DNA of 64,000 nucleotides from Caloramator quimbayensis (GCF_900167605.1 NZ_FUYH01000013.1:1-64000), one strand, 5' to 3'. Shown: positions 34,265 to 42,827, counted from the stretch's first letter. Program-made: numbers and translations. Notes: generated from the sequence alone by a model not told the origin.

Positions 34265-34819
34265 TTATATAACATATTCCCCAGACATTATTTTTTCAAG
34301 ATTATCAAGAAGAAATTTTTTACCTCTATCATTTATAACAACCTTATCATACTCTTTTCCGTTAAAGTTTGCTCTTATTGTTTCAAATCCATACTCAAAG
34401 GATTTTTCATTTGTAACTGTAGTTTTTCTCCCCTGCTCACTTTCTTTTTCGCTGAGTATTCCAATCTTCTTAAGATTCTTATTAAGTTCCACTCCCGTAA
34501 GGCATTTGCTCTTTGTCCTATCGATTACACTGTTTATGCATCTTGAAAACTCATTAACCCCTATTTTCTCTTCAGGAAATTGAACCCTGCTTTTTTGTTC
34601 AGAAGTTATTATAAATTCAGATGGTTTACTAACTACAATTTTTTCTCCGTTTATAAGTTTTTCAAGAGAATTTGCCACATAAAACATACACCTTATCATT
34701 CGTGGATCATTCATGTAATTTTCTTCATCGATAGGCTGATTGTTAACAGGGTTTATTCCATTTGCCATCTTTAATATTATTTCTTTAGCCTTTATAAGTT
34801 TTTCTCTATCATTAATCAC
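34265..34819 (-). CDS. Uncharacterised 184-residue protein
   Basis: I do not recognise this gene. It has a GTG start 5 bases after GGGGTGATA and no membrane segments or signal peptide. A helical N-terminal third (REKLIKAKEIILKMANGINPVNNQPIDEENYMNDPRMIRCMFYVANSLEKLI) is followed by a mixed charged region. The tail YDKVVINDRGKKFLLDNLEKIM recalls small DNA-associated proteins, but that is only an impression. It is 53 bp upstream of the DUF975 gene on the same strand and may share its transcript. Confidence 0.6.
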   Translation of the reverse strand: MINDREKLIKAKEIILKMANGINPVNNQPIDEENYMNDPRMIRCMFYVANSLEKLINGEKIVVSKPSEFIITSEQKSRVQFPEEKIGVNEFSRCINSVIDRTKSKCLTGVELNKNLKKIGILSEKESEQGRKTTVTNEKSFEYGFETIRANFNGKEYDKVVINDRGKKFLLDNLEKIMSGEYVI

Positions 34820-34858
34820 ACTATCACCCCTACATACAAATATTATATCAAAAATTGG

Positions 34859-34971
34859 GGGACAGTTCTCTTTTTTATCTATTTTAAATAATATTTGTTA
34901 TTAAAAAATAAAAAAATTGCATATTTAAAAGACAGCGTTTTATTTAAGCCATATTTTAAGTGAACTGTCCC
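34859..34971 (+). repeat. REP-bounded element, 113 bp
   Basis: GGGACAGTTCTC at the left and GTGAACTGTCCC at the right; the two ends belong to different subtypes (TTCTC versus TTCAC). Confidence 0.72.
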
Positions 34972-35041
34972 TTTGAATTTTCAGGAATAATGAATTAAAA
35001 TAAAATTGCATGTTTTTGTAAGGAAAGGGGTTATTTTAAGG

Positions 35042-36637
35042 TTGGAAAATGTCGAAAATACTCAAGCTATATTATCAAAAATGCAAAATATAAAAATAAA
35101 AATCGTATTCAAGAGCATCGTTTCTGGTATTTTTTCTGGATTTTTAGTTGTTCTATACAGGATTGCTCTTGAAAAGGTAAGCATTTTTTCTCACTATACG
35201 TATAATTTTCTTCATAAAAATCTTTTGTTTTTCCCTTTATGGATAATTTTAATGATTATGTTGGGCTACTTTGTTGGTTATATAATAGAAAAAGAACCTA
35301 TGGCATCTGGAAGTGGTATACCTCAGGTTGAAGGTATGCTTTTAAGAAAGCTTAACATGAATTGGATACGCATTATTATTGCAAAATTTGTAGGAGGATT
35401 AATTTGTATAGGAGCTGGTTTATCCCTCGGACGTGAGGGCCCATCAATTCAGCTTGGTGCCTGCGCAGCTCAAGGTGTTAGCAAAAATCTTAAAAGCAGT
35501 AAGATTGAAGAGGAATATCTAATAACTGGCGGGGCAAGTGCCGGTCTTTCAGCTGCATTTAGCGCTCCCTTAGCAGGAGTTATTTTTGCACTTGAAGAAG
35601 TACACAAAAACTTCTCTCCTATAGTTTTAGTTTCAGCTCTTTCAGCTTCAATTGTAGCTGATTTTATTTCAAAATATTTTTTCGGCATGAAACCAATTTT
35701 TTATTTTTTTAATCTTTCTCCTATCCCTCTAAAAAACTATCCATATATAATATTACTGGGAATAATACTCGGATTATTAGGTGTCTTATTTAATAAGTCT
35801 CTTTTAAAGTGTCAGGATTTATATGCAAAGCAAAATTATATTAAAAAAAGAGCATACCCCATTATACCTTTTATTTTAGCAGGATTTTTAGGGCTATTGT
35901 TGCCTGAAGTTCTTGGCGGTGGTCATGAGATAGTTGTTTCCCTAATGAATAAGCCTGTCAGTCTTTATATGCTTCTTATAATTCTTTTTGCAAAGTTTCT
36001 TTTTACAATGATAAGCTATGGCTCTGGAGCGCCAGGCGGAATTTTCCTCCCTCTTCTTTCAATAGGTGCACTTATAGGAGCTGTTTATGGTAATATAATG
36101 CATTCTCTTGCTCTCTTTAATTCTCAATTCATTCCAAATATCATTATACTATCGATGGCAGGTTATTTTTCTGCAATAGTTAAAGCACCAATAACAGGTA
36201 TAATCTTAATCACCGAAATGTCTGGGGGTTTTAACCATCTTCTATCTATTTCAATAGTATGCCTTACATCTTATATAGTTGTTGAAGCATTAAATTCAAA
36301 GCCTATATATGAAGTTTTACTCGAAAGGTTATTAAGTAAAGGCACAGATAAAATAGAAAAAGAATGCAAAGCAAAGATAATTATAGAAGCGCCGGTTTGC
36401 ATGTCCTCTCTTTTAGAGGGAAAAAAAATCAAAGACATTAAATGGCCTTCCTCTTGTCTGCTTGTTGCTATAAGAAGAGGTGAAAAAGAAATCATCCCTA
36501 AAGGAAATACAGTAATGTATGCAGGTGACTACATTATAGTTCTTGCTGATGAAAACAACTCGGCAGCTATAAAGGAATGTTTATGTAAATATGGACAAAC
36601 AGTAAAGGGAGACGCAGAGGGGGACGGTTCACATTAA
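35042..36637 (+). CDS. ClC-family chloride channel/H+-Cl- antiporter with C-terminal TrkA-C-like domain
   Basis: About 531 residues. Selectivity-filter motifs are all present: GSGIPQVEG, GREGPSIQLG (gating Glu) and GSGAPGGIFLPLLSIGA. FALEEVHKNF carries the Glu pair that transfers protons in antiporter-type ClCs, so Cl-/H+ exchange is likely. The C-terminal 80 residues look like an RCK/TrkA-C domain (SLLEGKKIKDIKWPSSCLLVAIRRGEKEIIPKGNTVMYAGDYIIVLAD). The start is uncertain: TTG at 35042 lies after AAGGAAAGGGG; a TTG at 35006 is also in frame. The last codons (GGG GAC GGT TCA CAT TAA) are a REP end, so the tail GDGSH is repeat-encoded. Confidence 0.88.
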   Translation: MENVENTQAILSKMQNIKIKIVFKSIVSGIFSGFLVVLYRIALEKVSIFSHYTYNFLHKNLLFFPLWIILMIMLGYFVGYIIEKEPMASGSGIPQVEGMLLRKLNMNWIRIIIAKFVGGLICIGAGLSLGREGPSIQLGACAAQGVSKNLKSSKIEEEYLITGGASAGLSAAFSAPLAGVIFALEEVHKNFSPIVLVSALSASIVADFISKYFFGMKPIFYFFNLSPIPLKNYPYIILLGIILGLLGVLFNKSLLKCQDLYAKQNYIKKRAYPIIPFILAGFLGLLLPEVLGGGHEIVVSLMNKPVSLYMLLIILFAKFLFTMISYGSGAPGGIFLPLLSIGALIGAVYGNIMHSLALFNSQFIPNIIILSMAGYFSAIVKAPITGIILITEMSGGFNHLLSISIVCLTSYIVVEALNSKPIYEVLLERLLSKGTDKIEKECKAKIIIEAPVCMSSLLEGKKIKDIKWPSSCLLVAIRRGEKEIIPKGNTVMYAGDYIIVLADENNSAAIKECLCKYGQTVKGDAEGDGSH

Positions 36638-36738
36638 CTTTTGAAAAATATTCTAAAAGGGGACAGTTCACTTTAATCTTTGGAAAATATTTATTAACCA
36701 AAGCTAACACAAATCATAAATATTCAAAAGGGACGGTT
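36621..36738 (+). repeat. Three REP ends upstream of the second RAYT gene
   Basis: GGGACGGTTCAC (36621), GGGACAGTTCAC (36660) and GGGACGGTTCAT (36730), all in + orientation, within 215 bp of the transposase start. With the two inverted ends at 38044 and 38089 they bracket the gene. Confidence 0.8.
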
Positions 36739-36835
36739 CATATTTTTATCTTATTTCTCACAAATCATGCATAATACTTCCCTCTATTGGTAATACTTAT
36801 TTTATAAGAAAAATATTATCAATGGAGGGATTATT

Positions 36836-37750
36836 ATGCCTCGAACCGCACGCAAAAAAACTGCAGACAGCATATTTCATGTTATGGTTAAAAGTGTTGG
36901 TGATACAATCCTTTTTAGAGAGTTAGAAGACAAAGACGCTTTTTTAAGTATTTTAAAACACTATAAAGATATTTTTTTGTTTAAAATCTATGCCTTTTGT
37001 CTTATGGATAATCATGCTCATTTTATTATCGATGCTAACGGCTCTGATATATCCAAGTTTATGCATGGAATCAATCAGCGTTATGCCCAGTACTTTAACA
37101 AAAAATACACTCGCTGCGGCCATGTGTTTGCAGACCGCTTTAAAAGCATAATTGTCGATGATGACAGATATCTTGTTACTTTATCTGGCTACATACATAA
37201 AAATCCTTTAGATATTAAGGCCTATAGCGATAAAATAGAGAAATACCCCTACAGCAGCCTCGGTATATATTTAGGGCTTTTTAAAGATAAATATGAACTA
37301 ATTGATCCTTATTTTGTATTGACTCAATTTAGCAATAATATAAATAAAGCAAGGGAGCTTTATGTAAAATTTGTTGGAAAATGCAACGATCCTAAGATGA
37401 AGGCAATAGTTGAGTTTGAAGGCGACGGAAGCGAGTATAGAAGCGAGAGAAAGATACTTATTAGAAATTTCAAACCCGACAGAATATTAGAATTTGTAGC
37501 AAACTACGCAGAATGTATAAACCCTGATGTTTTTCATATAAAAGGAAAAAGAGGAACAAAAGAGTACAGAGCCCTTTGCATACTTTTAATGCGCTCTTTA
37601 TGCAATATGAGCCACAAGGAAATCTGCGCCCTTGCCGGCAACATAACTATATCACAGGTATCATCTCTTTGCTCCGAAGGATTTAACATATTAAAAGACA
37701 ATCCAAAATACAAAAACTTAATAAGGGATTTTATATCTTCTGTGAGCTAA
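36836..37750 (+). CDS. REP-associated tyrosine transposase (RAYT), complete
   Basis: 304-residue single-strand HUH/Y1 transposase. The HUH pair is H60-x-H62 in DNHAHFIID, and the catalytic tyrosine is Y119 in GYIHKNPLDI, aligning with Tyr115 of E. coli TnpA-REP. N-terminal PRTARKKTADSIFHVMVK is the family start. Residues 150-304 form an extra helical domain ending in a DnaA-like HTH (HKEICALAGNITISQVSSLCSEG). GGAGGGATTATT precedes the ATG. Flanking REP ends point inwards on both sides (36621-36738 and 38044-38097), as for RAYTs embedded with their own repeats. Probably functional: no frameshift and both catalytic motifs intact. Confidence 0.92.
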   Translation: MPRTARKKTADSIFHVMVKSVGDTILFRELEDKDAFLSILKHYKDIFLFKIYAFCLMDNHAHFIIDANGSDISKFMHGINQRYAQYFNKKYTRCGHVFADRFKSIIVDDDRYLVTLSGYIHKNPLDIKAYSDKIEKYPYSSLGIYLGLFKDKYELIDPYFVLTQFSNNINKARELYVKFVGKCNDPKMKAIVEFEGDGSEYRSERKILIRNFKPDRILEFVANYAECINPDVFHIKGKRGTKEYRALCILLMRSLCNMSHKEICALAGNITISQVSSLCSEGFNILKDNPKYKNLIRDFISSVS

Positions 37751-37757
37751 AAACTAA

Positions 37758-37976
37758 CTATATATCATTCCATTCATCAAATCCTTCTCTCACTCCCGTA
37801 TAAAAAAATTCTGTGTGCCTACATTTTGGACAAACATATACATTGAAAGTCAAATTCTCTTCAATATCGAATAATGCGCTAAAAAGCCCTCTATTATTAT
37901 CCTGTGAATCAAATCTGTATTCCTTGAGATATTCCATCTGGTATCCGCATCTTAAGCATTGAAATTTATTTTCCAT
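37758..37976 (-). CDS. Small zinc-ribbon protein
   Basis: 72 residues with two CxxC knuckles, CLRC (8-11) and CPKC (49-52), joined by an acidic linker. This is the arrangement of a single treble-clef or ribbon zinc finger. GGAGGAATTTAA precedes the ATG, which supports a real gene. It converges on the RAYT gene with a gap of only 7 bp. Function unknown. Confidence 0.7.
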   Translation of the reverse strand: MENKFQCLRCGYQMEYLKEYRFDSQDNNRGLFSALFDIEENLTFNVYVCPKCRHTEFFYTGVREGFDEWNDI

Positions 37977-38043
37977 TTAAATTCCTCCATTTCATAGAAA
38001 TTTTCGTAAATAATCTTTTTTGATTAAACAAGCTTAAAAAGTG

Positions 38044-38097
38044 AACTGTCCCTAAATCTTCTTTGCTCATTAATCATTAAAATAACTGAACCGTCCC
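38044..38097 (-). repeat. Two REP ends abutting the GNAT stop codon
   Basis: AACTGTCCC (38044-38052) and AACCGTCCC (38089-38097). The second is immediately adjacent to the TAA of the next gene (TAA then GGGACGGTT on the minus strand). Confidence 0.8.
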
Positions 38098-38577
38098 TTA
38101 AATAATATCAAAATACATAACCTTACTTAACTCTTTAAACCCCTTTTCTAAATAAAAATTAAGAGCATTTTCATTGAACAAGTAAACTTTAAGTTCTATT
38201 CTATCAATTCCCTTTCCTTTTGCCCATTCTATAACCTTTTCTAAAAGCATAGTTCCGATTTTTAAGTTTTGATATTCCTTTTTAACAACAATACTATCAA
38301 GCTGTACCCATTCTCTCTCCCTAAAAACGCCAAAGTTAGGTGGCTTTAAAATATAGCACTCAGCAAGTCCAACAATTTTAGATTCAATCTCAGCTACAAA
38401 CAAAGCTTTTCTTTCATCACTAATAATATTTTGTATATAACTTTTGTCTCTTGGAATCTTATTAGGCTTTACAAATAGCTCAGGATGATTTAACCTGTGG
38501 TATTCATCAAGCTCTTCATATATTTCACTTAAATTTTTATAATCCTCAATTATAGCTTCCCTTATTAGCACATCCAC
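38098..38577 (-). CDS. GNAT-family N-acetyltransferase
   Basis: 159 residues. The acetyl-CoA-binding region is VQLDSIVVKKEYQNLKIGTMLLEKVIEWAKGKG (about 91-123), followed by IELKVYLFNENALNFYLEKGF, the classic GNAT beta5-alpha4. Start is GTG behind GGGAGGTATAATCA. Acceptor substrate not predictable. It sits 20 bp after the Crp/Fnr-type regulator gene and may be co-transcribed with it. Confidence 0.88.
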   Translation of the reverse strand: MDVLIREAIIEDYKNLSEIYEELDEYHRLNHPELFVKPNKIPRDKSYIQNIISDERKALFVAEIESKIVGLAECYILKPPNFGVFREREWVQLDSIVVKKEYQNLKIGTMLLEKVIEWAKGKGIDRIELKVYLFNENALNFYLEKGFKELSKVMYFDII

Positions 38578-38597
38578 TGATTATACCTCCCCTAATT

Positions 38598-39293
38598 TTA
38601 TTTGTATAAATCCGCTGAAAGTTTTTTTAAAATCTCTTCATCAGCTACTTCATAGCCGCCATTATTCTTTATTATCCCTCCTTTTTCTATAAGAATATTA
38701 AAGGTTCTAATAAGGTGCCTATAACTTGTACCTAAAAGCTCAGAAATTTCCTTTAGATTTTCATTAATCTTAATAACCGACTTTCCATTACAATTTAATT
38801 TTTGACCAGTTGCAAGTATATAACTTGCCAGTCTATTTTCAAGGGGGTATAAAAGATTAATCGAACAATTATTTGAGCACTTATCAAGCTTATCCCCAAG
38901 GGAGCCGCACATAAACCTTAAGAATTTAACATCATTTAGCAAGTATTTCCGTGCCGTCTCCATAGATATCCCAATACAGTATGTATCCTGTATCGCCTGA
39001 ACATTATTAGTTGCCGGTTTTACGCTCATCATTTCCATATCCCCAATTATTCTAAAATCGTCATAAAAGCATATTAAAAGGGATTTCCCGTTGCTCATAG
39101 TTATATAAATCTTCACTTTGCCTTCAACAAAGAAAAAAAGATAAGGTACATCTTCTCCTTCTTTACATATATACTCATTTCTTTTAAAGTAAAACAGTTC
39201 CATGAAGCATTTTATATCGTTATCAAATATCTCATTAATTCTATGATTTAAAATATATTTTTCTAATCTTCTTTTATCATTAATTTTAATCAT
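38598..39293 (-). CDS. Crp/Fnr-family transcriptional regulator
   Basis: 231 residues: a cNMP-binding-like beta-roll (residues 25-120, YFKRNEYICKEGEDVPYLFFFVEGKVKIYITMSNGKSLLI) and a C-terminal winged helix (ENLKEISELLGTSYRHLIRTFNILIEKGGII). Cysteines are present (for example CSNNCS near 140), but there is no clear N-terminal Fnr 4Fe-4S set, so it is closer to YeiL-like members. GGAGGG precedes the ATG. A perfect 16-bp palindrome at 39385-39400 is a likely autoregulatory site. Confidence 0.87.
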   Translation of the reverse strand: MIKINDKRRLEKYILNHRINEIFDNDIKCFMELFYFKRNEYICKEGEDVPYLFFFVEGKVKIYITMSNGKSLLICFYDDFRIIGDMEMMSVKPATNNVQAIQDTYCIGISMETARKYLLNDVKFLRFMCGSLGDKLDKCSNNCSINLLYPLENRLASYILATGQKLNCNGKSVIKINENLKEISELLGTSYRHLIRTFNILIEKGGIIKNNGGYEVADEEILKKLSADLYK

Positions 39294-39384
39294 ATCACAC
39301 AGCCCTCCGCTTTACCATCTAATGTTTTCAAAATTGGTAAATATTTTACACCCCTCACCCCAAAATTATTATTTTATATTTTAA

Positions 39385-39400
39385 TATGACATATGTCATA
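39385..39400. promoter_or_regulatory. Crp/Fnr-type palindrome upstream of the regulator
   Basis: TATGACATATGTCATA, perfect 16-bp dyad with TGACA/TGTCA half sites, 92 bp upstream of the ATG. Confidence 0.7.
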
Positions 39401-39441
39401 CCTAATTTCAAGCTCTAAATGATAAATTATTAATATAAGAG

Positions 39442-39450
39442 AACTGTCCC
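39442..39450 (-). repeat. Solitary REP end
   Basis: GAGAACTGTCCC at 39439-39450 between the Crp/Fnr and GH18 genes. Confidence 0.65.
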
Positions 39451-39518
39451 TTTAAATCCCTTAAAAAGCAAACTTGTTAATTTCTTTTTTAATCATAGAT
39501 AACAAATACTCCCCAAAT

Positions 39519-39555
39519 AGCAATTATCCACCAGCGTCGCTGATGGATAATTGCT
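39519..39555 (-). terminator. Terminator of the LysM-GH18 gene
   Basis: AGCAATTATCCA / TGGATAATTGCT, a 12-bp stem extended by inner CAGC/GCTG, starting right at the stop codon. The U-tract is short. Confidence 0.7.
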
Positions 39556-40836
39556 TTATAATACTTTTTTAACATCGTATAAAGACGTTAATACCAGCCA
39601 ATTCTGAGGGAAAAATCTACCTATCGTCCAGTAGCTAACTCCTCCAAGATTATACTCATCAACAAGCAAAAGTTTTGCCTCTATGCTTCTTGCATCTTCA
39701 AACCAAACCACATGCTGTTTACCCTGTGAATCATAATAATTAAAAAATGGTGCTTTTGATTTCGTATCAAACTGAATTGCAGCTCTATTTCTCCGTGCAA
39801 GCTCTACAGCGCCAGTATTTGATACAGTTTGTGCCGCTGTGTTTGGCCTGTAGGGTAATGTCCAATCATAACCATAATTAGGCATACCCATCAATATTTT
39901 TTCTGAAGGTATTTCTGTAACGGCATAATCAAGAACTCTTCTAATCTCATTAACTGGAGCAACTGCAAGAGGAGGCCCAAAGGTATATCCCCATTCATAG
40001 GTCATTAATATTACAAAATCTACCGCTGCTCCATGGGCAGCATAATCATGTGCTTCATACAAAAGTCCCTTCTGATCCTTTGAAGTTTTTGGTGCAAGAG
40101 AAGTTAATAGTATATATCCAAGTGGAGTTAGTCTTGCTTTAATTTTATTAATAAACTCATTATATTTTACTCTGTCATCAGGATAAATATATTCAATATC
40201 AAGATTAAGGCCGTAGTAGTTTTTAGCCTTCATCGTAGATATTATGTTATTAATTAGCTTTTCAGAAAGTGCATTATTAGTAAGAATACTGCGTGCAATG
40301 TCGCTATTAAATCCTTTCCCTTCCTCAATATTGGTTACAACCATTATAGGGGCAACCTTGTTATCCCTTGCCAATTTTATTAATTCACTATCATCTATTG
40401 TAGATAATGTTCCATCCATCTTTATTTCATAACTAAATATGCTAAGGTAGGTAAGATAAGAGAAAGTCTTTCTTAAAACATCAGGATTTGTACTTGGGAA
40501 AGCATATCCGTTTACATAAATGCTTCCAAGCTTTTTAGTTCTATCGGGTATAATAATGAACTGTCCCGGTTGAATCATTGATGGGTTTGTAATATTGGGG
40601 TTAGCTGAAAGTATATCATCAATACTTATCTTATACTGCTTTGCAATAGAATAAAGTGATTCTAACGGCATTACCTTATGAACCCTTGTACCCTCTTTTA
40701 TAACAAGAGTTTGACCTACAACAAGCTGATTAGGATTAACAAGTTCATTATCAGAAGCGATTTTTTCAGGTGAAACACGATAAAGCCTCCCAATTGTATA
40801 AAGGCTCTCACCCGGCTTTACAACATGGATTATCAA
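39556..40836 (-). CDS. LysM-GH18 glycosidase, spore cortex-lytic/germination type (YaaH/SleL-like)
   Basis: About 426 residues. Two LysM repeats (IHVVKPGESLYTIGRLYRVSPEKIASDN and VHKVMPLESLYSIAKQYKISIDDILSAN) bind peptidoglycan. A GH18 catalytic domain follows, with the core YYGLNLDIEYI (LDIE corresponding to the D-x-E catalytic signature), LMTYEWGY and GVSYWTIGRF. This is the YaaH/SleL architecture of spore N-acetylglucosaminidases acting on germinating cortex. There is no signal peptide, as usual for spore-coat-located members. I prefer the TTG at 40836 (8 bases after AAAGGTG); a GTG at 40845 is in frame. Confidence 0.88.
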   Translation of the reverse strand: MIIHVVKPGESLYTIGRLYRVSPEKIASDNELVNPNQLVVGQTLVIKEGTRVHKVMPLESLYSIAKQYKISIDDILSANPNITNPSMIQPGQFIIIPDRTKKLGSIYVNGYAFPSTNPDVLRKTFSYLTYLSIFSYEIKMDGTLSTIDDSELIKLARDNKVAPIMVVTNIEEGKGFNSDIARSILTNNALSEKLINNIISTMKAKNYYGLNLDIEYIYPDDRVKYNEFINKIKARLTPLGYILLTSLAPKTSKDQKGLLYEAHDYAAHGAAVDFVILMTYEWGYTFGPPLAVAPVNEIRRVLDYAVTEIPSEKILMGMPNYGYDWTLPYRPNTAAQTVSNTGAVELARRNRAAIQFDTKSKAPFFNYYDSQGKQHVVWFEDARSIEAKLLLVDEYNLGGVSYWTIGRFFPQNWLVLTSLYDVKKVL

Positions 40837-40908
40837 AAACACCACACCTTTAAAAATACTCTATTCCAATATATGCAAAAAATTGAAAATAGAACACTAT
40901 AAATAATC

Positions 40909-41706
40909 TTAAGATATTAAAATCCCAATCAGAAAAGTAACTAAATTAGATAAAACAGTATAAAAAGCTAATACTTTCTTGTTTAAAGGCTTAGTATATG
41001 CTCTGTAAAGAAAATATTCAATAAATACAATAGCTAACTCCTCAATATAAAATACAACATAGGATGCCTTAAAGGAATAAAGTTTAAATGCAGCAAGAAT
41101 AGATGCTTGAAGCAGCAGTTGAGTAAAGATATTTACATAAACAACGACTTTTTTAGGTTTTATTTTAAATGGAATAGATATTAAAAGCTCTATAATTACA
41201 GTAAAAATAATAAGAAATATAAAATATTTAAAATCATAAGTTCTAAAGGGAGATGATATTTTTATAACCTTCCCTGTACTCATATCGAATATAACTTCTG
41301 CTCTAAACTGATGAGGGGTAATTTCATTGCTTACAACAATCTCCCCCTTTTCATTCTCAGTAATAATCTTGAAGGTTTCGGGCACACCATGATAAGTAAA
41401 GTAATGAACCATCATATTCTTTTCCTTATCATACTTACCATGCAAATCTCCAAATAACAGCCAATTTCTTATATGAGCCGCAATCCACCCATCTTTATTA
41501 TATTTATAAAGATTAAGATTTTTTAACTCAGGACTATATTTTCTGTCATTAAAATCATCAAATTTAATAGCATAGTTTTTTTCATTTACTAAAAGGTCAA
41601 GATAATAAGATTGTGAGTTAAAGTTTTTTACATATACAGTTATAGAAGGTTTAGGCCCCATATCCGCCTTTGCACCGTTTGAGAAAATAATCATAAATAA
41701 AAACAC
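40909..41706 (-). CDS. Exported/membrane protein, possible frameshift at the start
   Basis: Unrecognised 265-residue protein. An exported N-terminal half ends near residue 155, then four hydrophobic helices follow. The frame contains a good signal peptide only if read from upstream of the GTG at 41706 (RLNFKKIFLIVFLFMIIFSNGAKA-D). A well-placed GGAGGAG sits before an ATG at 41744, but that ATG reads ATG GGG TAA; one extra G in the GGGG run would join it to the long frame. So the gene is either frameshifted at codon 2, or the run is a sequencing error, or translation starts internally. Function unknown. Confidence 0.6.
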   Translation of the reverse strand: MFLFMIIFSNGAKADMGPKPSITVYVKNFNSQSYYLDLLVNEKNYAIKFDDFNDRKYSPELKNLNLYKYNKDGWIAAHIRNWLLFGDLHGKYDKEKNMMVHYFTYHGVPETFKIITENEKGEIVVSNEITPHQFRAEVIFDMSTGKVIKISSPFRTYDFKYFIFLIIFTVIIELLISIPFKIKPKKVVVYVNIFTQLLLQASILAAFKLYSFKASYVVFYIEELAIVFIEYFLYRAYTKPLNKKVLAFYTVLSNLVTFLIGILIS

Positions 41707-42065
41707 TATTAAAAAAATCTTTTTAAAATTTAATCTTACCCCATCTATTCTCCTCCTAACTTTTTTAAGGGACAGTTCATTTTTTTCTCTAATAAAAAAT
41801 ATTTAAGGGACAGCCGCCAATTTCACAAGTATCTCCATTAAAGATTAAAACAAAATATGTAGTCTGTTGTGTAAATTTTTCCTTAAAACATGGTAAGTTA
41901 TCATTATTTTGGTAAATCAAATGTGCTTACAGAGTAGCTTTTTTTATTAATAATACTTGCTAATTTATTTTCATATATTTTAAAACCGCTTTAATAAAAA
42001 AACATATTAAACTTAAATATCTATTTCATATCAAATCGTAAAAATAAAAGAACTGTCCCTTTTTA
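41707..42065. other. Intergenic region, mostly REP element
   Basis: Apart from the start-site region of the upstream gene it is occupied by the 41769-42059 repeat. Confidence 0.65.
41769..42059 (+). repeat. REP-bounded element, 291 bp, GTTCA subtype
   Basis: GGGACAGTTCAT at the left and AAGAACTGTCCC at the right, ending 6 bp from the stop codon of the SDR gene. The part from 41808 is a diverged relative of 33255-33443. Confidence 0.7.
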
Positions 42066-42827
42066 TCAATTCCCCTCTAACCAATTTTTAAATTTTTTGT
42101 ACTGTACCTTTTGATATAGTGTACTTATAAAAGGAAATACTCTACTTAAAGCATTTATTATTACAAAAACTTTAGATGGATATACACACTTTTTATTTTT
42201 TTCTATTCCTTTAATTACACATTTTGCAACATACTCTGGAGATTGTGCTGGAAACGGAACTGGGGCTGTTTTTTTTGATGTATTAAAAAAATTCGTCCTT
42301 GTTGCTATAGGATATACTACGATTAAATTAAACTTTCCCATTTCAAATCTAAATGACTGGTGAAAAAAATCAATTGCAGCTTTAGTAGAGCAGTAAAGAG
42401 CATACCCTGGAAGAGGCATCTTTGCCATTGCTGATGCTGTAATTACAAAAGTAAAATCCTTCCCATCATAAATTTTATTCATCCTTTCAAGGCAATAAAT
42501 AGGAGCAAATACATTTGTTTTATATATTTTCTCTATATGCTCATAATCCTCATCATCTATCTTTTCAAAGTATGCAAATCCTGCATTAGATATAAAAACA
42601 TCTATTTTTTCAAAATAATTTAAAGCGAAATCAAAAAGCTTGTCCAAATCTTCCTTATTCGCCACATCACATTTAAACGGATAAACATTTTTATTAATTG
42701 GTATTTTTTCAATATTTCTTGAAACAGCTATTACTTTGCATCCCTTTTCTATTAGTTTATATAATATCTCAAGTCCAATCCCAGAGGATGCCCCTGTGAG
42801 TATGACATTTTTGCCATTTAAGTTCAT
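42066..42827 (-). CDS. Short-chain dehydrogenase/reductase
   Basis: 253-residue SDR. The cofactor motif is TGASSGIG (11-18), NAG at 81-83, and the catalytic set S132, Y145, K149 (ITASAMAK...YALYCSTK). The Arg at position 38 (VSRN) suggests NADP(H). The C-terminal RVFPFISTLYQKVQYKKFKNW resembles SDRs acting on lipids or sterols. Its start overlaps the stop of the acetoacetate-decarboxylase-like gene by ATGA, so translation is coupled and the two probably act in sequence on a keto compound. Confidence 0.9.
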   Translation of the reverse strand: MNLNGKNVILTGASSGIGLEILYKLIEKGCKVIAVSRNIEKIPINKNVYPFKCDVANKEDLDKLFDFALNYFEKIDVFISNAGFAYFEKIDDEDYEHIEKIYKTNVFAPIYCLERMNKIYDGKDFTFVITASAMAKMPLPGYALYCSTKAAIDFFHQSFRFEMGKFNLIVVYPIATRTNFFNTSKKTAPVPFPAQSPEYVAKCVIKGIEKNKKCVYPSKVFVIINALSRVFPFISTLYQKVQYKKFKNWLEGN

